Shown: piece by piece, positions 42,900-51,513 of the stretch
Position numbering within the stretch: position 1 is the first letter of the stretch
How the letters are laid out: every line of letters starts with the position of its first letter
Assembly: GCF_000368045.1 (NCBI RefSeq)
Contig: NZ_KB849234.1
Location: 244,854-308,853 of the forward strand
Length of the DNA stretch: 64,000 nt
Direction: 5' to 3'
Source: Acinetobacter johnsonii CIP 64.6
GTDB lineage: Bacteria > Pseudomonadota > Gammaproteobacteria > Pseudomonadales > Moraxellaceae
Program-made: the position numbers and the translations under genes
Notes under the pieces: model-generated
What the model saw: only the letters and a program-made list of their open reading frames with translations
Told to the model about the DNA's origin: nothing
Database searches by the model: none

Positions 42900-43352
42900 A
42901 TGAAATTTTCTTGCAGTCTTTTCGTACTCAGCAGTTTATGCGCCTTCTCCAGTTTTGCAGCCACCGATCCCTTGGTCGGCAAATGGAAAACTATCGATGA
43001 TAAAACAGGATACTCTCTCAGTGACGTCATGATTGAAAAAGACAAAAACAATAGCTATAAAGCAGTCATCGTAAATACGCGTGAAATTCCAGGTGCAGTA
43101 AAAATAGAAAACTGTAGCAAGTGTGATGGGGTCAATAAAAATCAACCCATCGTCGGCATGACAACGCTCAGCCATTTGCAGTTAGACAATGCCAAAGATT
43201 CGACCTATAGCCATGGACAGTTCCTCGACCCTTTCACAGGGCTACGTTATGACGCATATGCACGACTCAGCAACAATGGTAAGCACTTACGAATTCGAGG
43301 AACGTCGACCGAAAATGGCGGTGGGCGCAACATCACATGGGTCAAATACTAA
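42900..43352 (+). CDS. DUF2147 domain-containing secreted protein
   Basis: A 150-aa protein with a signal peptide (cleavage after SSFA) and a mature region matching DUF2147: DPLVGKWKTIDDKTGY at the start, a C-x2-C-x-G segment (CSKCDGVNK), then GQFLDPFTGLRYDAYARL and the closing GRNITWVKY. The family is periplasmic, beta-rich and of unknown function; short lipocalin-like folds have been proposed. Single gene with its own terminator. Confidence 0.9.
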   Translation: MKFSCSLFVLSSLCAFSSFAATDPLVGKWKTIDDKTGYSLSDVMIEKDKNNSYKAVIVNTREIPGAVKIENCSKCDGVNKNQPIVGMTTLSHLQLDNAKDSTYSHGQFLDPFTGLRYDAYARLSNNGKHLRIRGTSTENGGGRNITWVKY

Positions 43353-43368
43353 GTATCCCTCATCCATC

Positions 43369-43394
43369 AAAGCCCCTTTCATCGGGGCTTTTTT
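43369..43394 (+). terminator. Rho-independent terminator of the DUF2147 gene
   Basis: AAGCCCC / GGGGCTT with a 6-nt loop and six T. Confidence 0.93.
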
Positions 43395-43495
43395 CTTGTC
43401 ATGTTTTGAAACAATAAGGAACATATCTTTACTGTTGAAATCTGCTGAAAGGCTGAATAATGATTCAAACTTAATCAATTTATTTAATCTTATTT

Positions 43496-44449
43496 ATGCC
43501 GAAGAACCATTATGAAATACTCGGTTTAACGCGAGATGCGACCGCCGAACAAATTAAAAAAGCCTATCGAAAATTGGCACGTAAGTATCATCCCGATGTC
43601 AGTAAGGAGCCTGATGCTGAAGCACGTATGCAAGAATTGAATGTCGCCTATGACACCTTAAGTGATGAAACGAAAAAAGCAGAATATGACTTTGAACTCG
43701 ATCATCCGCAAGGCGCACACCAATTCAACCCCAATGCAGGCTTTGGCGGTTTTGAAGAGGCATTTAGGAATGCCCAAGGTGGACAACAGGCACATGATTT
43801 TTCAGGATTTGAAGACTTATTTGGCCGTTTTGGTTCAGGTTTTGGAGGATCAAACTATCAATATCAACGCCAAAATAGCACTCGCCATAAAGGCGAAGAC
43901 CAACATGCGCGTTTAGAGGTCGATCTTGAGGTTGGATTCCACGGTACCACCCAAACCATTACCTTACAGATTCCCACTTTAAATGCCTATGGTGAAGCGG
44001 AAATTCAGCGCAAAACGCTGGAAGTTAAAATTCCCAAAGGCATGAAAGAAGGGCAACAAATTCGCTTAAGTGGTCAAGGACAGTCAGGTATTCAGGGTGG
44101 TGAAAATGGCGACCTATATATCGAAATTTATTACAAAGATACGGAGACCACACGCGTTGAAGGAGTTGATGTCTATCACCAACTGAATATCAGTCCTTGG
44201 GAAGCCGCTTTGGGGCAAAGCATCACCGCCGCGCTACCCAATGGTCGGACATTGCAAATTCAAATTCCGAAAAATGCCAAAACGGGGCAGCAACTCCGTT
44301 TAAAAGATCAGGGGATTCCAGCCAAAACGGCAGGACATTTATATTTAATTTTAAACATTGTTCAACCTCCTGCGCAGAGTGAGCAAGAACAGCAAGCCTA
44401 CCAAGCCTTTGCTGAAGCCTTCCCTCACTTTAAACCGCGTCAGTCTTAA
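43496..44449 (+). CDS. cbpA: CbpA-type J-domain co-chaperone
   Basis: A 317-aa type II Hsp40. The J domain has the HPD triad at residues 32-34, then a Gly/Phe-rich linker (NPNAGFGGFEEAFRN to GSNYQYQR) and two DnaJ C-terminal substrate-binding domains. The cysteine zinc finger of DnaJ is absent, as in CbpA. It stimulates DnaK and, in E. coli, also binds DNA in stationary phase. The cbpM gene follows 10 bases later, confirming the CbpA identity. Confidence 0.94.
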   Translation: MPKNHYEILGLTRDATAEQIKKAYRKLARKYHPDVSKEPDAEARMQELNVAYDTLSDETKKAEYDFELDHPQGAHQFNPNAGFGGFEEAFRNAQGGQQAHDFSGFEDLFGRFGSGFGGSNYQYQRQNSTRHKGEDQHARLEVDLEVGFHGTTQTITLQIPTLNAYGEAEIQRKTLEVKIPKGMKEGQQIRLSGQGQSGIQGGENGDLYIEIYYKDTETTRVEGVDVYHQLNISPWEAALGQSITAALPNGRTLQIQIPKNAKTGQQLRLKDQGIPAKTAGHLYLILNIVQPPAQSEQEQQAYQAFAEAFPHFKPRQS

Positions 44450-44459
44450 GGAGAAAATT

Positions 44460-44816
44460 ATGACGACTATTCAATATCGTGAAATTATTTTAGACGGATG
44501 TCGATATGCTGAAATTGTTGATGAACAACATAGCTTTGATTTAAAGCATTTTGCTGAAGCCTGCGGACAAAGTCCTGAATGGGTTTTACAGCTGTTGGAA
44601 TATGACATTCTGCCTAACCGACCCGATAACCGCATTCACCAATTTTTTGGTGATGATGTCTCACGTGCGCGGCGAGCCTATCGCTTACAACGTGACTTTG
44701 ATGCCAGCTTTACTGCAGTCGCAATGATGCTAGATTTGATTGAGGAAGTTCAAAAACTTCGTCGTGAAGTAAAACATTTACATCTCACTGACCCAGTTAA
44801 ACCAAATCAACACTAG
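44460..44816 (+). CDS. cbpM: Chaperone modulator CbpM
   Basis: A 118-aa helical protein with a MerR-like N-terminal helix-turn-helix (SFDLKHFAEACGQSPEWVLQLLEYDILPN) and a C-terminal helix (AVAMMLDLIEEVQKLRREVKHL). CbpM binds the CbpA J domain and inhibits it. The start at 44460 with AAGGAG just upstream was chosen; a longer frame reading back into cbpA has no ribosome site. Located directly after cbpA as in most gammaproteobacteria. Confidence 0.93.
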   Translation: MTTIQYREIILDGCRYAEIVDEQHSFDLKHFAEACGQSPEWVLQLLEYDILPNRPDNRIHQFFGDDVSRARRAYRLQRDFDASFTAVAMMLDLIEEVQKLRREVKHLHLTDPVKPNQH

Positions 44817-44888
44817 TTCTATAAAGAAAGATGGGCGCATGCCTTTCTTTCTTTTTTTATTTTTGAATAAGAGGATTAGACGGCAACC

Positions 44889-45149
44889 ATGAAACTCAAA
44901 GTTTGTAATAAAAAGACTAAGCTCATGTTTCCTGAATACCGAGACATGATTCAACAGCTTAGAGAAGACAATCCGCATTTTTCTAAAATGTTTGACGACC
45001 ATGAAGCTCTCGATCAGGAAATTTGTTTACTCGAACAAGACCCTGTCAGGATTCATCGTGGAGAGATTGAGCCCCTCAAACGCAAAAAGTTGTTCATTAA
45101 AGATCAGCTTTACCGGATTTTAAAAGGAGCCCAGTTAAAAACCTCTTAA
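44889..45149 (+). CDS. DUF465 (YdcH) family protein
   Basis: An 86-aa protein of the YdcH/DUF465 family, a short helical hairpin whose hallmark is MFPEYRDMIQQLREDNPHF followed by a long Asp/Lys/Leu helix ending in LKRKKLFIKDQLYRIL. Family members start at the MFPEYRD methionine; the annotated ATG adds 12 residues and the shorter start is also plausible. Function not established. Separate from cbpAM by about 70 bases. Confidence 0.88.
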   Translation: MKLKVCNKKTKLMFPEYRDMIQQLREDNPHFSKMFDDHEALDQEICLLEQDPVRIHRGEIEPLKRKKLFIKDQLYRILKGAQLKTS

Positions 45150-45269
45150 ATTAAATCTCCCTGCGACGCCCACATATCCGAATAATAAATTGAACAAGGA
45201 TAGCGTCAGCATATAAAGAAATACCTTAAAGCCCATTGGCTTTAATGGTCTATGCGGAAAATCACCGAA

Positions 45270-46505
45270 TTATTTTAATTTGGTGATTTTCTCTAAATCT
45301 TTGATGGTGCCCTTCACGGTTTGCTTGATCGGCTCATAATCGATAAACCAAAACAAATTCATATGTTGATCCGCATGCTGCTGTGCCAACATATCAATGA
45401 CACTTTTTTCGCCACGCCCGACCAAATGACGTCGATAAAAATAATACAGCAGAATCAATGTCGTCATTAACATGATACCTAACATGATCCAAAACCCTGT
45501 TGGAGACTTCAGTCCAGGAATAAACTCAAAGTTCATACCATACACCCCTGTCAACAAGGTTAGCGGCGCAAAAATCGCGGTAATAATGGCTAAAATCCGC
45601 ATGTTTTCATTGGTTTGATTGGCAATGGCTGAAAAATGTAGATCGATAGCTGCTTGCACTGCATTTCTCAAGCGAATGGTATGCTTTTGAATACGTTCAA
45701 TATGACTGGTTAAATCATCGACACGTACCAGCATGATGTCTTGTTTTTCACTACGTTTTTTCCCTTTCAAGTGCGAATAATTATCGACAATTTCATCGCG
45801 TAATTCCTGCAAAGTCTCGATTTGTTCTTCGCACAAATTTTCCACTTGTTGGAAAGCCATATTCTCTTGCAACAATTGATGCCACTTGGTAAAACGGCGA
45901 TGGCCTTGTAAAAGCTCTTGCTGCCAAAACTCCACTCGACGCGTCAGCGGAACACGTAAATCAAGATAACCATCCACCATGTTATTGAGCAGTCTCAAGG
46001 TCAAATCTAAAGGTGTTGCAGGTAATTTTCGTGGCTTATTATGTTCTTCAATCGGACGGCTCAGTACCGTTTCCATACGCTGAATATAGCTTTCAACTTC
46101 TTTATTGCCCTGCTCTCTAACCGTAATCAAAACTTGCGGCGTGAGCATAAAGCTAATCGGGGTCGTCGCCAGACCAAAGACCCGTTCATGTTTTTCAGTC
46201 GCTTGCGTATCAAGCTTGATTTGATCATCAGGTGTGATCAGCTTACGAAAGATCAGCAAGTCATAATCTTCCAAAGTGTCAAAGGCACAAGGGTGTTCTA
46301 AATTTAGAATGTCACGCAGATGATATTCATTCATCCACAGTCCCGTTGCCGCATAAATGTCCTGCTGCCAATGTTCTGCCCGATTGACCACATCGTCACG
46401 ACTACACTCCACCCAAATAAACTCGGCTTCCTGCTCTGCAATCGGCTGTTTCTGCACATAAGTATGCTGTGCGGTGGGATGTTGATAGAAATAATAGCTT
46501 TGCAT
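45270..46505 (-). CDS. CorA-family divalent metal transporter (ZntB-like)
   Basis: A 411-aa inner-membrane protein. A large N-terminal soluble funnel domain (to about residue 300) precedes two C-terminal helices. The family's GMN motif is at 323-325 (YGMNFEF), immediately after the first helix. CorA moves Mg2+ or Co2+; the ZntB branch moves Zn2+. The FWFIDYEP tail and the length favour the ZntB-like side, but ion choice cannot be decided here. A 10-bp AT-rich palindrome (45257-45291) overlaps the last codons and may mark the transcript end. Confidence 0.9.
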   Translation of the reverse strand: MQSYYFYQHPTAQHTYVQKQPIAEQEAEFIWVECSRDDVVNRAEHWQQDIYAATGLWMNEYHLRDILNLEHPCAFDTLEDYDLLIFRKLITPDDQIKLDTQATEKHERVFGLATTPISFMLTPQVLITVREQGNKEVESYIQRMETVLSRPIEEHNKPRKLPATPLDLTLRLLNNMVDGYLDLRVPLTRRVEFWQQELLQGHRRFTKWHQLLQENMAFQQVENLCEEQIETLQELRDEIVDNYSHLKGKKRSEKQDIMLVRVDDLTSHIERIQKHTIRLRNAVQAAIDLHFSAIANQTNENMRILAIITAIFAPLTLLTGVYGMNFEFIPGLKSPTGFWIMLGIMLMTTLILLYYFYRRHLVGRGEKSVIDMLAQQHADQHMNLFWFIDYEPIKQTVKGTIKDLEKITKLK

Positions 46506-46546
46506 ATCTCATTTATTATTGTCTGTCTTAGCCAGCATGATGCCAT

Positions 46547-46598
46547 AAAAAAAGCCCTGAGCAAGCCAAAGTTTAAATTGGCCAAGCTCAAGGCTTTT
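46547..46598 (-). terminator. Terminator after pnp
   Basis: A long imperfect stem (AAAGCCTTGAGC / GCTCAGGGCTTT on the minus strand) closed by GGCC/GGC, followed by seven T on the minus strand, 50 bases beyond the pnp stop. Confidence 0.8.
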
Positions 46599-46608
46599 CT
46601 AAGACAAC

Positions 46609-46640
46609 TCAATTCACATGGCAAAAACCATGTGAATTGA
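46609..46640. other. Perfect 13-bp hairpin in the pnp 3' region
   Basis: TCAATTCACATGG and CCATGTGAATTGA, with a 6-nt loop, lie 7 bases after the pnp stop and before the terminator. No T run follows, so this is more likely an RNA-stability or processing hairpin than a second terminator. Confidence 0.7.
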
Positions 46641-46647
46641 CAAGAGA

Positions 46648-48741
46648 TTAAACTTGTTCGATATCTTTCATCGTCAATTTGATACGACCACGGTTGTCTA
46701 CATCCGCAACTTGTACCTTAATTTCTTGGCCTTCTTTCAACACATCTGCCACGTTTGCAATACGCTCGTTCGAGATTTGTGAAATGTGAAGTAAGCCATC
46801 AGTACCTGGAAGAATGTTTACAAACGCACCGAATTCAACGATACGAATGACTTTACCAACGTAAATTGTACCTGGTTCAATTTCAGCAGTAAGTGCTTGG
46901 ATTTTTGCAACCGCAGCAGCAGCAGCAGCTTTGGTTTCACCAAATACACGAACAGTACCGTTGTCTTCAATATCAATTGCAGCTTTGGTTTCTTCAGTAA
47001 TGGCACGGATGGTCGCACCACCTTTACCAATCACGTCACGGATCTTGTCTGGGTTGATGTTGATCACTTGGAATGTCGGTGCATGCATTGAAATTTCAGG
47101 GCGAGCACGTGAAATCACTTGGTTCATTTCATTCAAGATATGCATACGGCCTGCATACGCTTGGTTCAATGCCGCTTCCATGATCTCTTCAGTGATACCT
47201 TCAATTTTGATATCCATTTGAAGCGCGGTAATACCGTTCGCAGAACCAGCTACTTTAAAGTCCATGTCACCTAAGTGATCTTCGTCACCTAAGATGTCAG
47301 AAAGAACTGCGAAACGCTCGCCTTCTTTCACTAGACCCATTGCGATACCTGCAACTGGCGCTTTCAATGGAACACCTGCATCCATAAGTGATAATGAAGC
47401 ACCACATACAGAAGCCATTGAAGATGAACCGTTTGATTCAGTAATGTCCGATACGATACGAATCACGTACGGGAAGCGATCAGCCGCAGGAAGAACTGCT
47501 TGAACACCACGACGTGCCAAACGACCGTGACCAATTTCACGACGCTTAGGACCAGATTCACGACCTGTTTCACCGACAGAGTATGCAGGGAAGTTGTAGT
47601 GCAACATGAAGTTGTCAGTTTTAGTACCGGCTAGGGTATCAACCATCAACGCATCACGGGTATTACCTAAAGTGGTAGTTACCAATGCTTGAGTTTCACC
47701 ACGTGTGAATAATGCAGAACCGTGTGCACGGCCTAATACGCCCACTTGAACATCAATGGCACGAACAGTTTTCGTGTCACGACCATCAATACGTGGTTTA
47801 CCAGACAAGATGTTGTCACGTACCGTACGGTATTTCAAGTCTTCGAATAATTCGTCAACTTCAGCAGCAATACCAGTTTCATCTTCTTCAGGAACAAACT
47901 GAGCAACAGCTTCAGCATGAAGCGCATCTAATGCTGCATAACGGTCTTGCTTAACAGCAATTGTGTATGCTTCAGAGATTTTCGCTTCGAATGCTTCTTT
48001 CAATTTACCAAGAAGTTCTTCATTTTTAACTGGCGCAACCCAAGTAGATTCAACTGCGCCCGCAGCTGCAGCAAACTCTTTAATTGCTTGAATTGCGATT
48101 TGCATTTCGTCATGACCGAAAAGTACAGCGCCTAACATTTGGTCTTCAGAAAGTTCTTTCGCTTCAGATTCAACCATCAATACAGCAGCTTCAGTACCTG
48201 CAACCACAAGGTCAAGATCAGATTCTTTAAGCTGTTCTAAAGTCGGGTTAAGGATGTATTCACCGTTGATTAAACCAACACGTGCGCCTGCGATTGGGCC
48301 TGCAAATGGAACACCAGCAATAGACATCGCAGCTGAAGCACCCAACATTGCAGCGATATCGCCTTCCATGGTTTTATCAGAAGAAATAACAGTCGCTGTT
48401 ACTTGGATTTCGTTGTAGAAACCTTCTGGGAACAATGGACGGATTGGACGGTCAATAAGACGTGAAATTAAAGTTTCAGCTTCAGACTGACGACCTTCAC
48501 GCTTACCGTAACCACCTGGGATACGACCTGCAGCATATTGTTTTTCTTGGTAGTTAACAGTCAACGGGAAGAAGTCTTGGCCTGCTTTTGCTTTTGGTTG
48601 AGCAACGATTGCAACAAGAACCTGTACACCACCCATGGTGATCACAACAGTGTTTGCTTGACGAGCAACACGACCTGTTTCTAAAACAACCGTGTGTTGA
48701 CCATATTGGAATTCTTTACGAATAATATTAAACATAGACAT
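46648..48741 (-). CDS. pnp: Polyribonucleotide nucleotidyltransferase (PNPase)
   Basis: A 697-aa 3'-5' exoribonuclease of the RNA degradosome, acting by phosphorolysis. Two RNase PH domains (with the catalytic FTRGETQALVTTTLGN region and the conserved KRREIGHGRLARRG) are joined by a helical domain. A KH domain (DKIRDVIGKGGATIRAI) and an S1 domain (YVGKVIRIVEFGAFVNIL) complete the usual set. The ATG at 48741 with AGGAAAG upstream replaces a longer, non-family frame to 48849. It follows rpsO, the classic rpsO-pnp order. Confidence 0.97.
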   Translation of the reverse strand: MSMFNIIRKEFQYGQHTVVLETGRVARQANTVVITMGGVQVLVAIVAQPKAKAGQDFFPLTVNYQEKQYAAGRIPGGYGKREGRQSEAETLISRLIDRPIRPLFPEGFYNEIQVTATVISSDKTMEGDIAAMLGASAAMSIAGVPFAGPIAGARVGLINGEYILNPTLEQLKESDLDLVVAGTEAAVLMVESEAKELSEDQMLGAVLFGHDEMQIAIQAIKEFAAAAGAVESTWVAPVKNEELLGKLKEAFEAKISEAYTIAVKQDRYAALDALHAEAVAQFVPEEDETGIAAEVDELFEDLKYRTVRDNILSGKPRIDGRDTKTVRAIDVQVGVLGRAHGSALFTRGETQALVTTTLGNTRDALMVDTLAGTKTDNFMLHYNFPAYSVGETGRESGPKRREIGHGRLARRGVQAVLPAADRFPYVIRIVSDITESNGSSSMASVCGASLSLMDAGVPLKAPVAGIAMGLVKEGERFAVLSDILGDEDHLGDMDFKVAGSANGITALQMDIKIEGITEEIMEAALNQAYAGRMHILNEMNQVISRARPEISMHAPTFQVININPDKIRDVIGKGGATIRAITEETKAAIDIEDNGTVRVFGETKAAAAAAVAKIQALTAEIEPGTIYVGKVIRIVEFGAFVNILPGTDGLLHISQISNERIANVADVLKEGQEIKVQVADVDNRGRIKLTMKDIEQV

Positions 48742-48995
48742 GTATTTTTCTTTCCTGATTTTTATTCTAGTGGAGACCCCTAAGGTTTGGCATTCACATC
48801 GCCATTTCAGGCAACTGTATAAATGACAAAGCTTAGAAGCCGACCTCACCAGAGACTAAAAATATGATTTTAAGACACAAAGAAGGAGCGAAACATTCGC
48901 CCCTTCCCCATTACCTCACGGAAGCAAGGTAGACTTTCTTTTTCAGTAATAAAGCATTCAAAATGCGATAGTCCGAAAATAAAAGTTTAATCGAA
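48742..48995 (-). promoter_or_regulatory. Leader/intergenic region between rpsO and pnp
   Basis: About 250 bases holding a GC-rich hairpin (48885-48903) and long complementary arms near 48765-48860 (TCTGGTGAGGTC against GGTCTCCACTAG on the minus strand). Such structures in this spot are RNase III and PNPase autocontrol sites in E. coli; this role is inferred from the position. Confidence 0.5.
48885..48903 (-). terminator. Hairpin after rpsO (partial terminator)
   Basis: On the minus strand GGGGCGAA / TTCGCTCC with a 3-nt loop (one G-T pair), followed by a weak T-rich tail, 93 bases past the rpsO stop. Likely a leaky terminator allowing read-through into pnp. Confidence 0.65.
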
Positions 48996-49265
48996 TTAAC
49001 GACGTAAACCTAAAGCAGCAATCAAGTCGCTGTAACGAGTAGCGTCTTTACCTTTAAGGTAATCAAGAAGCTTACGACGTTGGTTAACCATACGGATAAG
49101 ACCGCGACGGCTATGGTGGTCGTGTTTGTGCTCTTTGAAGTGACCTTGTAAATCATTGATTTGAGCAGTTAAAAGAGCTACTTGAACTTCTGGTGAACCA
49201 GTGTCGTTTTCAGCGCGAGCAAATTTAGCAATGATCTCTGCGCGATCTGCGTTTGTTAAAGCCAT
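48996..49265 (-). CDS. rpsO: 30S ribosomal protein S15
   Basis: An 89-aa ribosomal protein, full length. It has the S15 hallmark segments GSPEVQVALLTAQINDLQGHFKEHKHDHHSRRGLIRMV (split here as the central block) and the ending DLIAALGLRR. It binds 16S rRNA early in 30S assembly. Followed by pnp on the same strand; an ATG with CGGAGA upstream defines the start. Confidence 0.98.
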   Translation of the reverse strand: MALTNADRAEIIAKFARAENDTGSPEVQVALLTAQINDLQGHFKEHKHDHHSRRGLIRMVNQRRKLLDYLKGKDATRYSDLIAALGLRR

Positions 49266-49516
49266 TCGATTTCTCCGAGATGCTTATAAGTTACATTTGA
49301 TACAAATCAAATTGATTCTTCAAAACCAAGTTGACTGCCGTGCATCACTACAGCAAAGCATTATTTTAAGGGATCTAGCGCTATATTGCAAAAATGTTTT
49401 ATGTTCGCAGTCAATTCAGCAACTGACGGCTTTGCACAAATCATGCACAATCATGACAATTCTGATTTTCAATATCAGACTCAAATCCAATAAAAACGAA
49501 AAATAGAGAGAAATTT

Positions 49517-50815
49517 GTGAAAATTTTATCTGCCAATACCTGTTATGTCCCCCATGACCTCAACCACGTGATTCGTTCTAAGGATGAGGTCTCCGCTACC
49601 TTGGGTGGCATGAATGACGCACAAATTCAAAGCATTTGGGCCAGTGTAGAGTCCCTATATAAAACAGGAAACTACCCTTTCATCAGCCTCTGTTTACGTC
49701 GTCAGGGACAAATATTGTTAAATCGCAGCATTGGTTATGCGCAAGGCAACTCACCCGATGGTTTAGCGGCAGATGCGAAAATTGGCACACCTGATACCCC
49801 AGTTTGCTTATTTTCCGCCTCTAAAATCGTTACAGCCATGCTGATTCATATGTTGGATGAACGCGGTGATCTGAATTTACTCGATCCGATTAGCCACTAT
49901 ATTCCCGAATATGGCGTAAACGGTAAACGTCGTGCCACCATTTTCCATTTACTCGCTCATCGTGGTGGCATTCCTCGCATTGACAATAAAGTCACGCCTG
50001 AACTGTTGTTTAATCAAGATCAAATTTTAGAACGTCTTTATGCTGCACAACCCGTTTCAGCCTCAGGCACACATCTGGCGTATCACGCCGTGACGTCAGG
50101 TTATATTTTAGGGGAAATTATCAAGCGGGTAACAGGTCAAACGGCCCGTGAATTTCTTGCCGAAAATATCGAAAAACCCATGGGCTTAGATTACTTTAAC
50201 TATGGCCTAAAACCTGAGTATCGGGCGGATGTCGCTTTAAACTATGCCACAGGTCTACATCCACGTTTAGGCACAGACCATTATCTTAATCGGGTACTGG
50301 GCGGTGGTTTACAGTTGGCCGTCGATGTGACCAATGATGCGCGTTTTATGGACACGATTTGCCCAGCGGGCAACATTTATACCAGTGCGGAACAAGCTGG
50401 TCGTTTCTTTGAAATGCTCTTGAGTGGTGGCGAATACCAAGGCAAACAAATCATGAGTGCCCAAACGGTATTTCGCTCGACCTTGGCCACGTCAGGAGTT
50501 AGTTTAGATCGGACATTATTAGTCCCGATGCGTTATGCCTTAGGCCCAATGTTAGGGAGTAATCCTATTGGGTTATTTGGACCCATGACTGGGCAAGCCT
50601 TTGGACATCTCGGGTTTTCCAATATTCTCTGCTGGGCCGATCCAGAACGTGATATTAGTGTATCGCTATTAACCACAGGAAAATCTGTCGTCGGGACCCA
50701 CTTACCGGCTTTAGCGAAAACGCTTTATCAAATCTCAAAACATTGTCCCAAAATCTTAAAGCACCAACGTCGCTCCTTATTTGCAACCGATCGAAGTGAA
50801 ACAGATTTAGTCTGA
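49517..50815 (+). CDS. Serine hydrolase of the beta-lactamase fold (EstB/class C type)
   Basis: A 432-aa protein starting at GTG, supported by GAGAG seven bases upstream. The nucleophile motif S-x-x-K is LFSASKIV (S100, K103), and a second block YHAVTSGYILGEI holds the Tyr expected for the family's general base. There is no signal peptide, so it works in the cytoplasm as an esterase or peptidase-like enzyme rather than a secreted beta-lactamase. Related proteins hydrolyse short esters; the substrate here is not known. Ends at a strong terminator. Confidence 0.85.
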   Translation: MKILSANTCYVPHDLNHVIRSKDEVSATLGGMNDAQIQSIWASVESLYKTGNYPFISLCLRRQGQILLNRSIGYAQGNSPDGLAADAKIGTPDTPVCLFSASKIVTAMLIHMLDERGDLNLLDPISHYIPEYGVNGKRRATIFHLLAHRGGIPRIDNKVTPELLFNQDQILERLYAAQPVSASGTHLAYHAVTSGYILGEIIKRVTGQTAREFLAENIEKPMGLDYFNYGLKPEYRADVALNYATGLHPRLGTDHYLNRVLGGGLQLAVDVTNDARFMDTICPAGNIYTSAEQAGRFFEMLLSGGEYQGKQIMSAQTVFRSTLATSGVSLDRTLLVPMRYALGPMLGSNPIGLFGPMTGQAFGHLGFSNILCWADPERDISVSLLTTGKSVVGTHLPALAKTLYQISKHCPKILKHQRRSLFATDRSETDLV

Positions 50816-50820
50816 GCATA

Positions 50821-50851
50821 AAAAAAAGCCCAAGTAAACTTGGGCTTTTTT
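50821..50851 (+). terminator. Rho-independent terminator
   Basis: AAAAGCCCAAGT / ACTTGGGCTTTT with a 3-nt loop and A/T tails, 6 bases after the serine hydrolase stop. Confidence 0.93.
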
Positions 50852-50926
50852 GCGCTGTAGTGTTCTTTTATTTTTGTTCTTGTTGTTTTGGTTATCATTA
50901 TAATAATGCGCTTTTCCGCGTCTTGT

Positions 50927-50947
50927 ATTAAACATTCCATGTTTAAT
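50927..50947. repeat. Palindrome, copy 1 (ACATTCCATGT core)
   Basis: A perfect 9+3+9 palindrome: ATTAAACAT, a TCC centre, ATGTTTAAT. The same AACATTCC(A/G)TGTT core recurs at 51386-51404, and both copies have TTATGTGA a little downstream. Confidence 0.6.
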
Positions 50948-51265
50948 CATTTACATCCTTATGTGACAGATTTTGCCACATCACACAGAAGAAAAAAGTC
51001 GTATTTCACTCATCTTCATGTAAGCGATTGCTTACACAAACTCCTCATTTTCTCCATTATTCAACCTAAACCCCTCTAAAAAATGCAGTAGTAAAAATTT
51101 AATAAATAAAAAACAGTCACTTAAACACATAAGAACTAAATTTAAAAAAGCATAAGCCATGCAATACTGAGACAGTATCTCTTTGATATTTAATCTATGA
51201 CTGTATTTTATGCTTCGAGGAATGAATGGCTATTTTTTGTCATATTTTGCCAATTTATCAGATAT

Positions 51266-51303
51266 AAAAAAGCCTTGTAGTCTCTCCCAAAACTACAAGG
51301 CTT
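51266..51303 (-). terminator. Minus-strand terminator downstream of recD
   Basis: AAGCCTTGTAGT / ACTACAAGGCTT with a 10-nt loop; on the minus strand it is followed by six T. It could end the recCBD transcript, 210 bases after recD, or a separate small RNA. Confidence 0.85.
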
Positions 51304-51374
51304 AGCGGCTGTAAGTTTCCTCTTTCACCTACTTCACTGTAAGTTCGCTGTCTACTGACGTTATTATTATCTTT
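51266..51374 (-). ncRNA. Possible small RNA of about 105 nt
   Basis: A perfect TATAAT (51380-51385, minus strand) lies directly against the second palindrome, and a strong terminator ends at 51266. The stretch between shows no open frame but repeats AACTTACAG. No good -35 box is visible, so expression is uncertain; alternatively this is only the recD 3' region. Confidence 0.3.
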
Positions 51375-51385
51375 TTGCGATTATA

Positions 51386-51404
51386 CTCAACATTCCGTGT
51401 TGAG
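51386..51404. repeat. Palindrome, copy 2 (ACATTCCGTGT core)
   Basis: CTCAACAT, TCC, GTGTTGAG: an 8+3+8 palindrome with one G-T type mismatch, next to a minus-strand TATAAT. The core matches copy 1 at 50927-50947. Confidence 0.6.
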
Positions 51405-51513
51405 CTCTTTATGTGAAGCCATCTTCTCAAAATCCTCAGCAAAGCTCTATGCGCAAATCTCCTGAATCCCTGTAAGCCATTTCGTACAAAGCTCCTATTT
51501 GTTTATTAAATCT

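Larger units (their letters stand above)
50852..51513. other. About 660 bases without a gene
   Basis: No open frame here has a credible ribosome site plus protein-like composition; the longest (63 codons on the plus strand) has neither. It holds two related palindromes (50927-50947 and 51386-51404), a minus-strand terminator (51266-51303), a repeated AACTTACAG on the minus strand (near 51308 and 51340), and low-complexity AT runs. A small RNA or regulatory region is possible. Confidence 0.6.

Noticed and set aside
49517..50815. A secreted class C beta-lactamase
   Set aside because: S-x-x-K is present but there is no signal peptide and the other class C motifs are not clear, so an EstB-like cytoplasmic hydrolase is the safer call.
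50888..51079. A 63-codon open frame in the non-coding region
   Set aside because: It spans palindrome copy 1, has no ribosome site and shows random composition.
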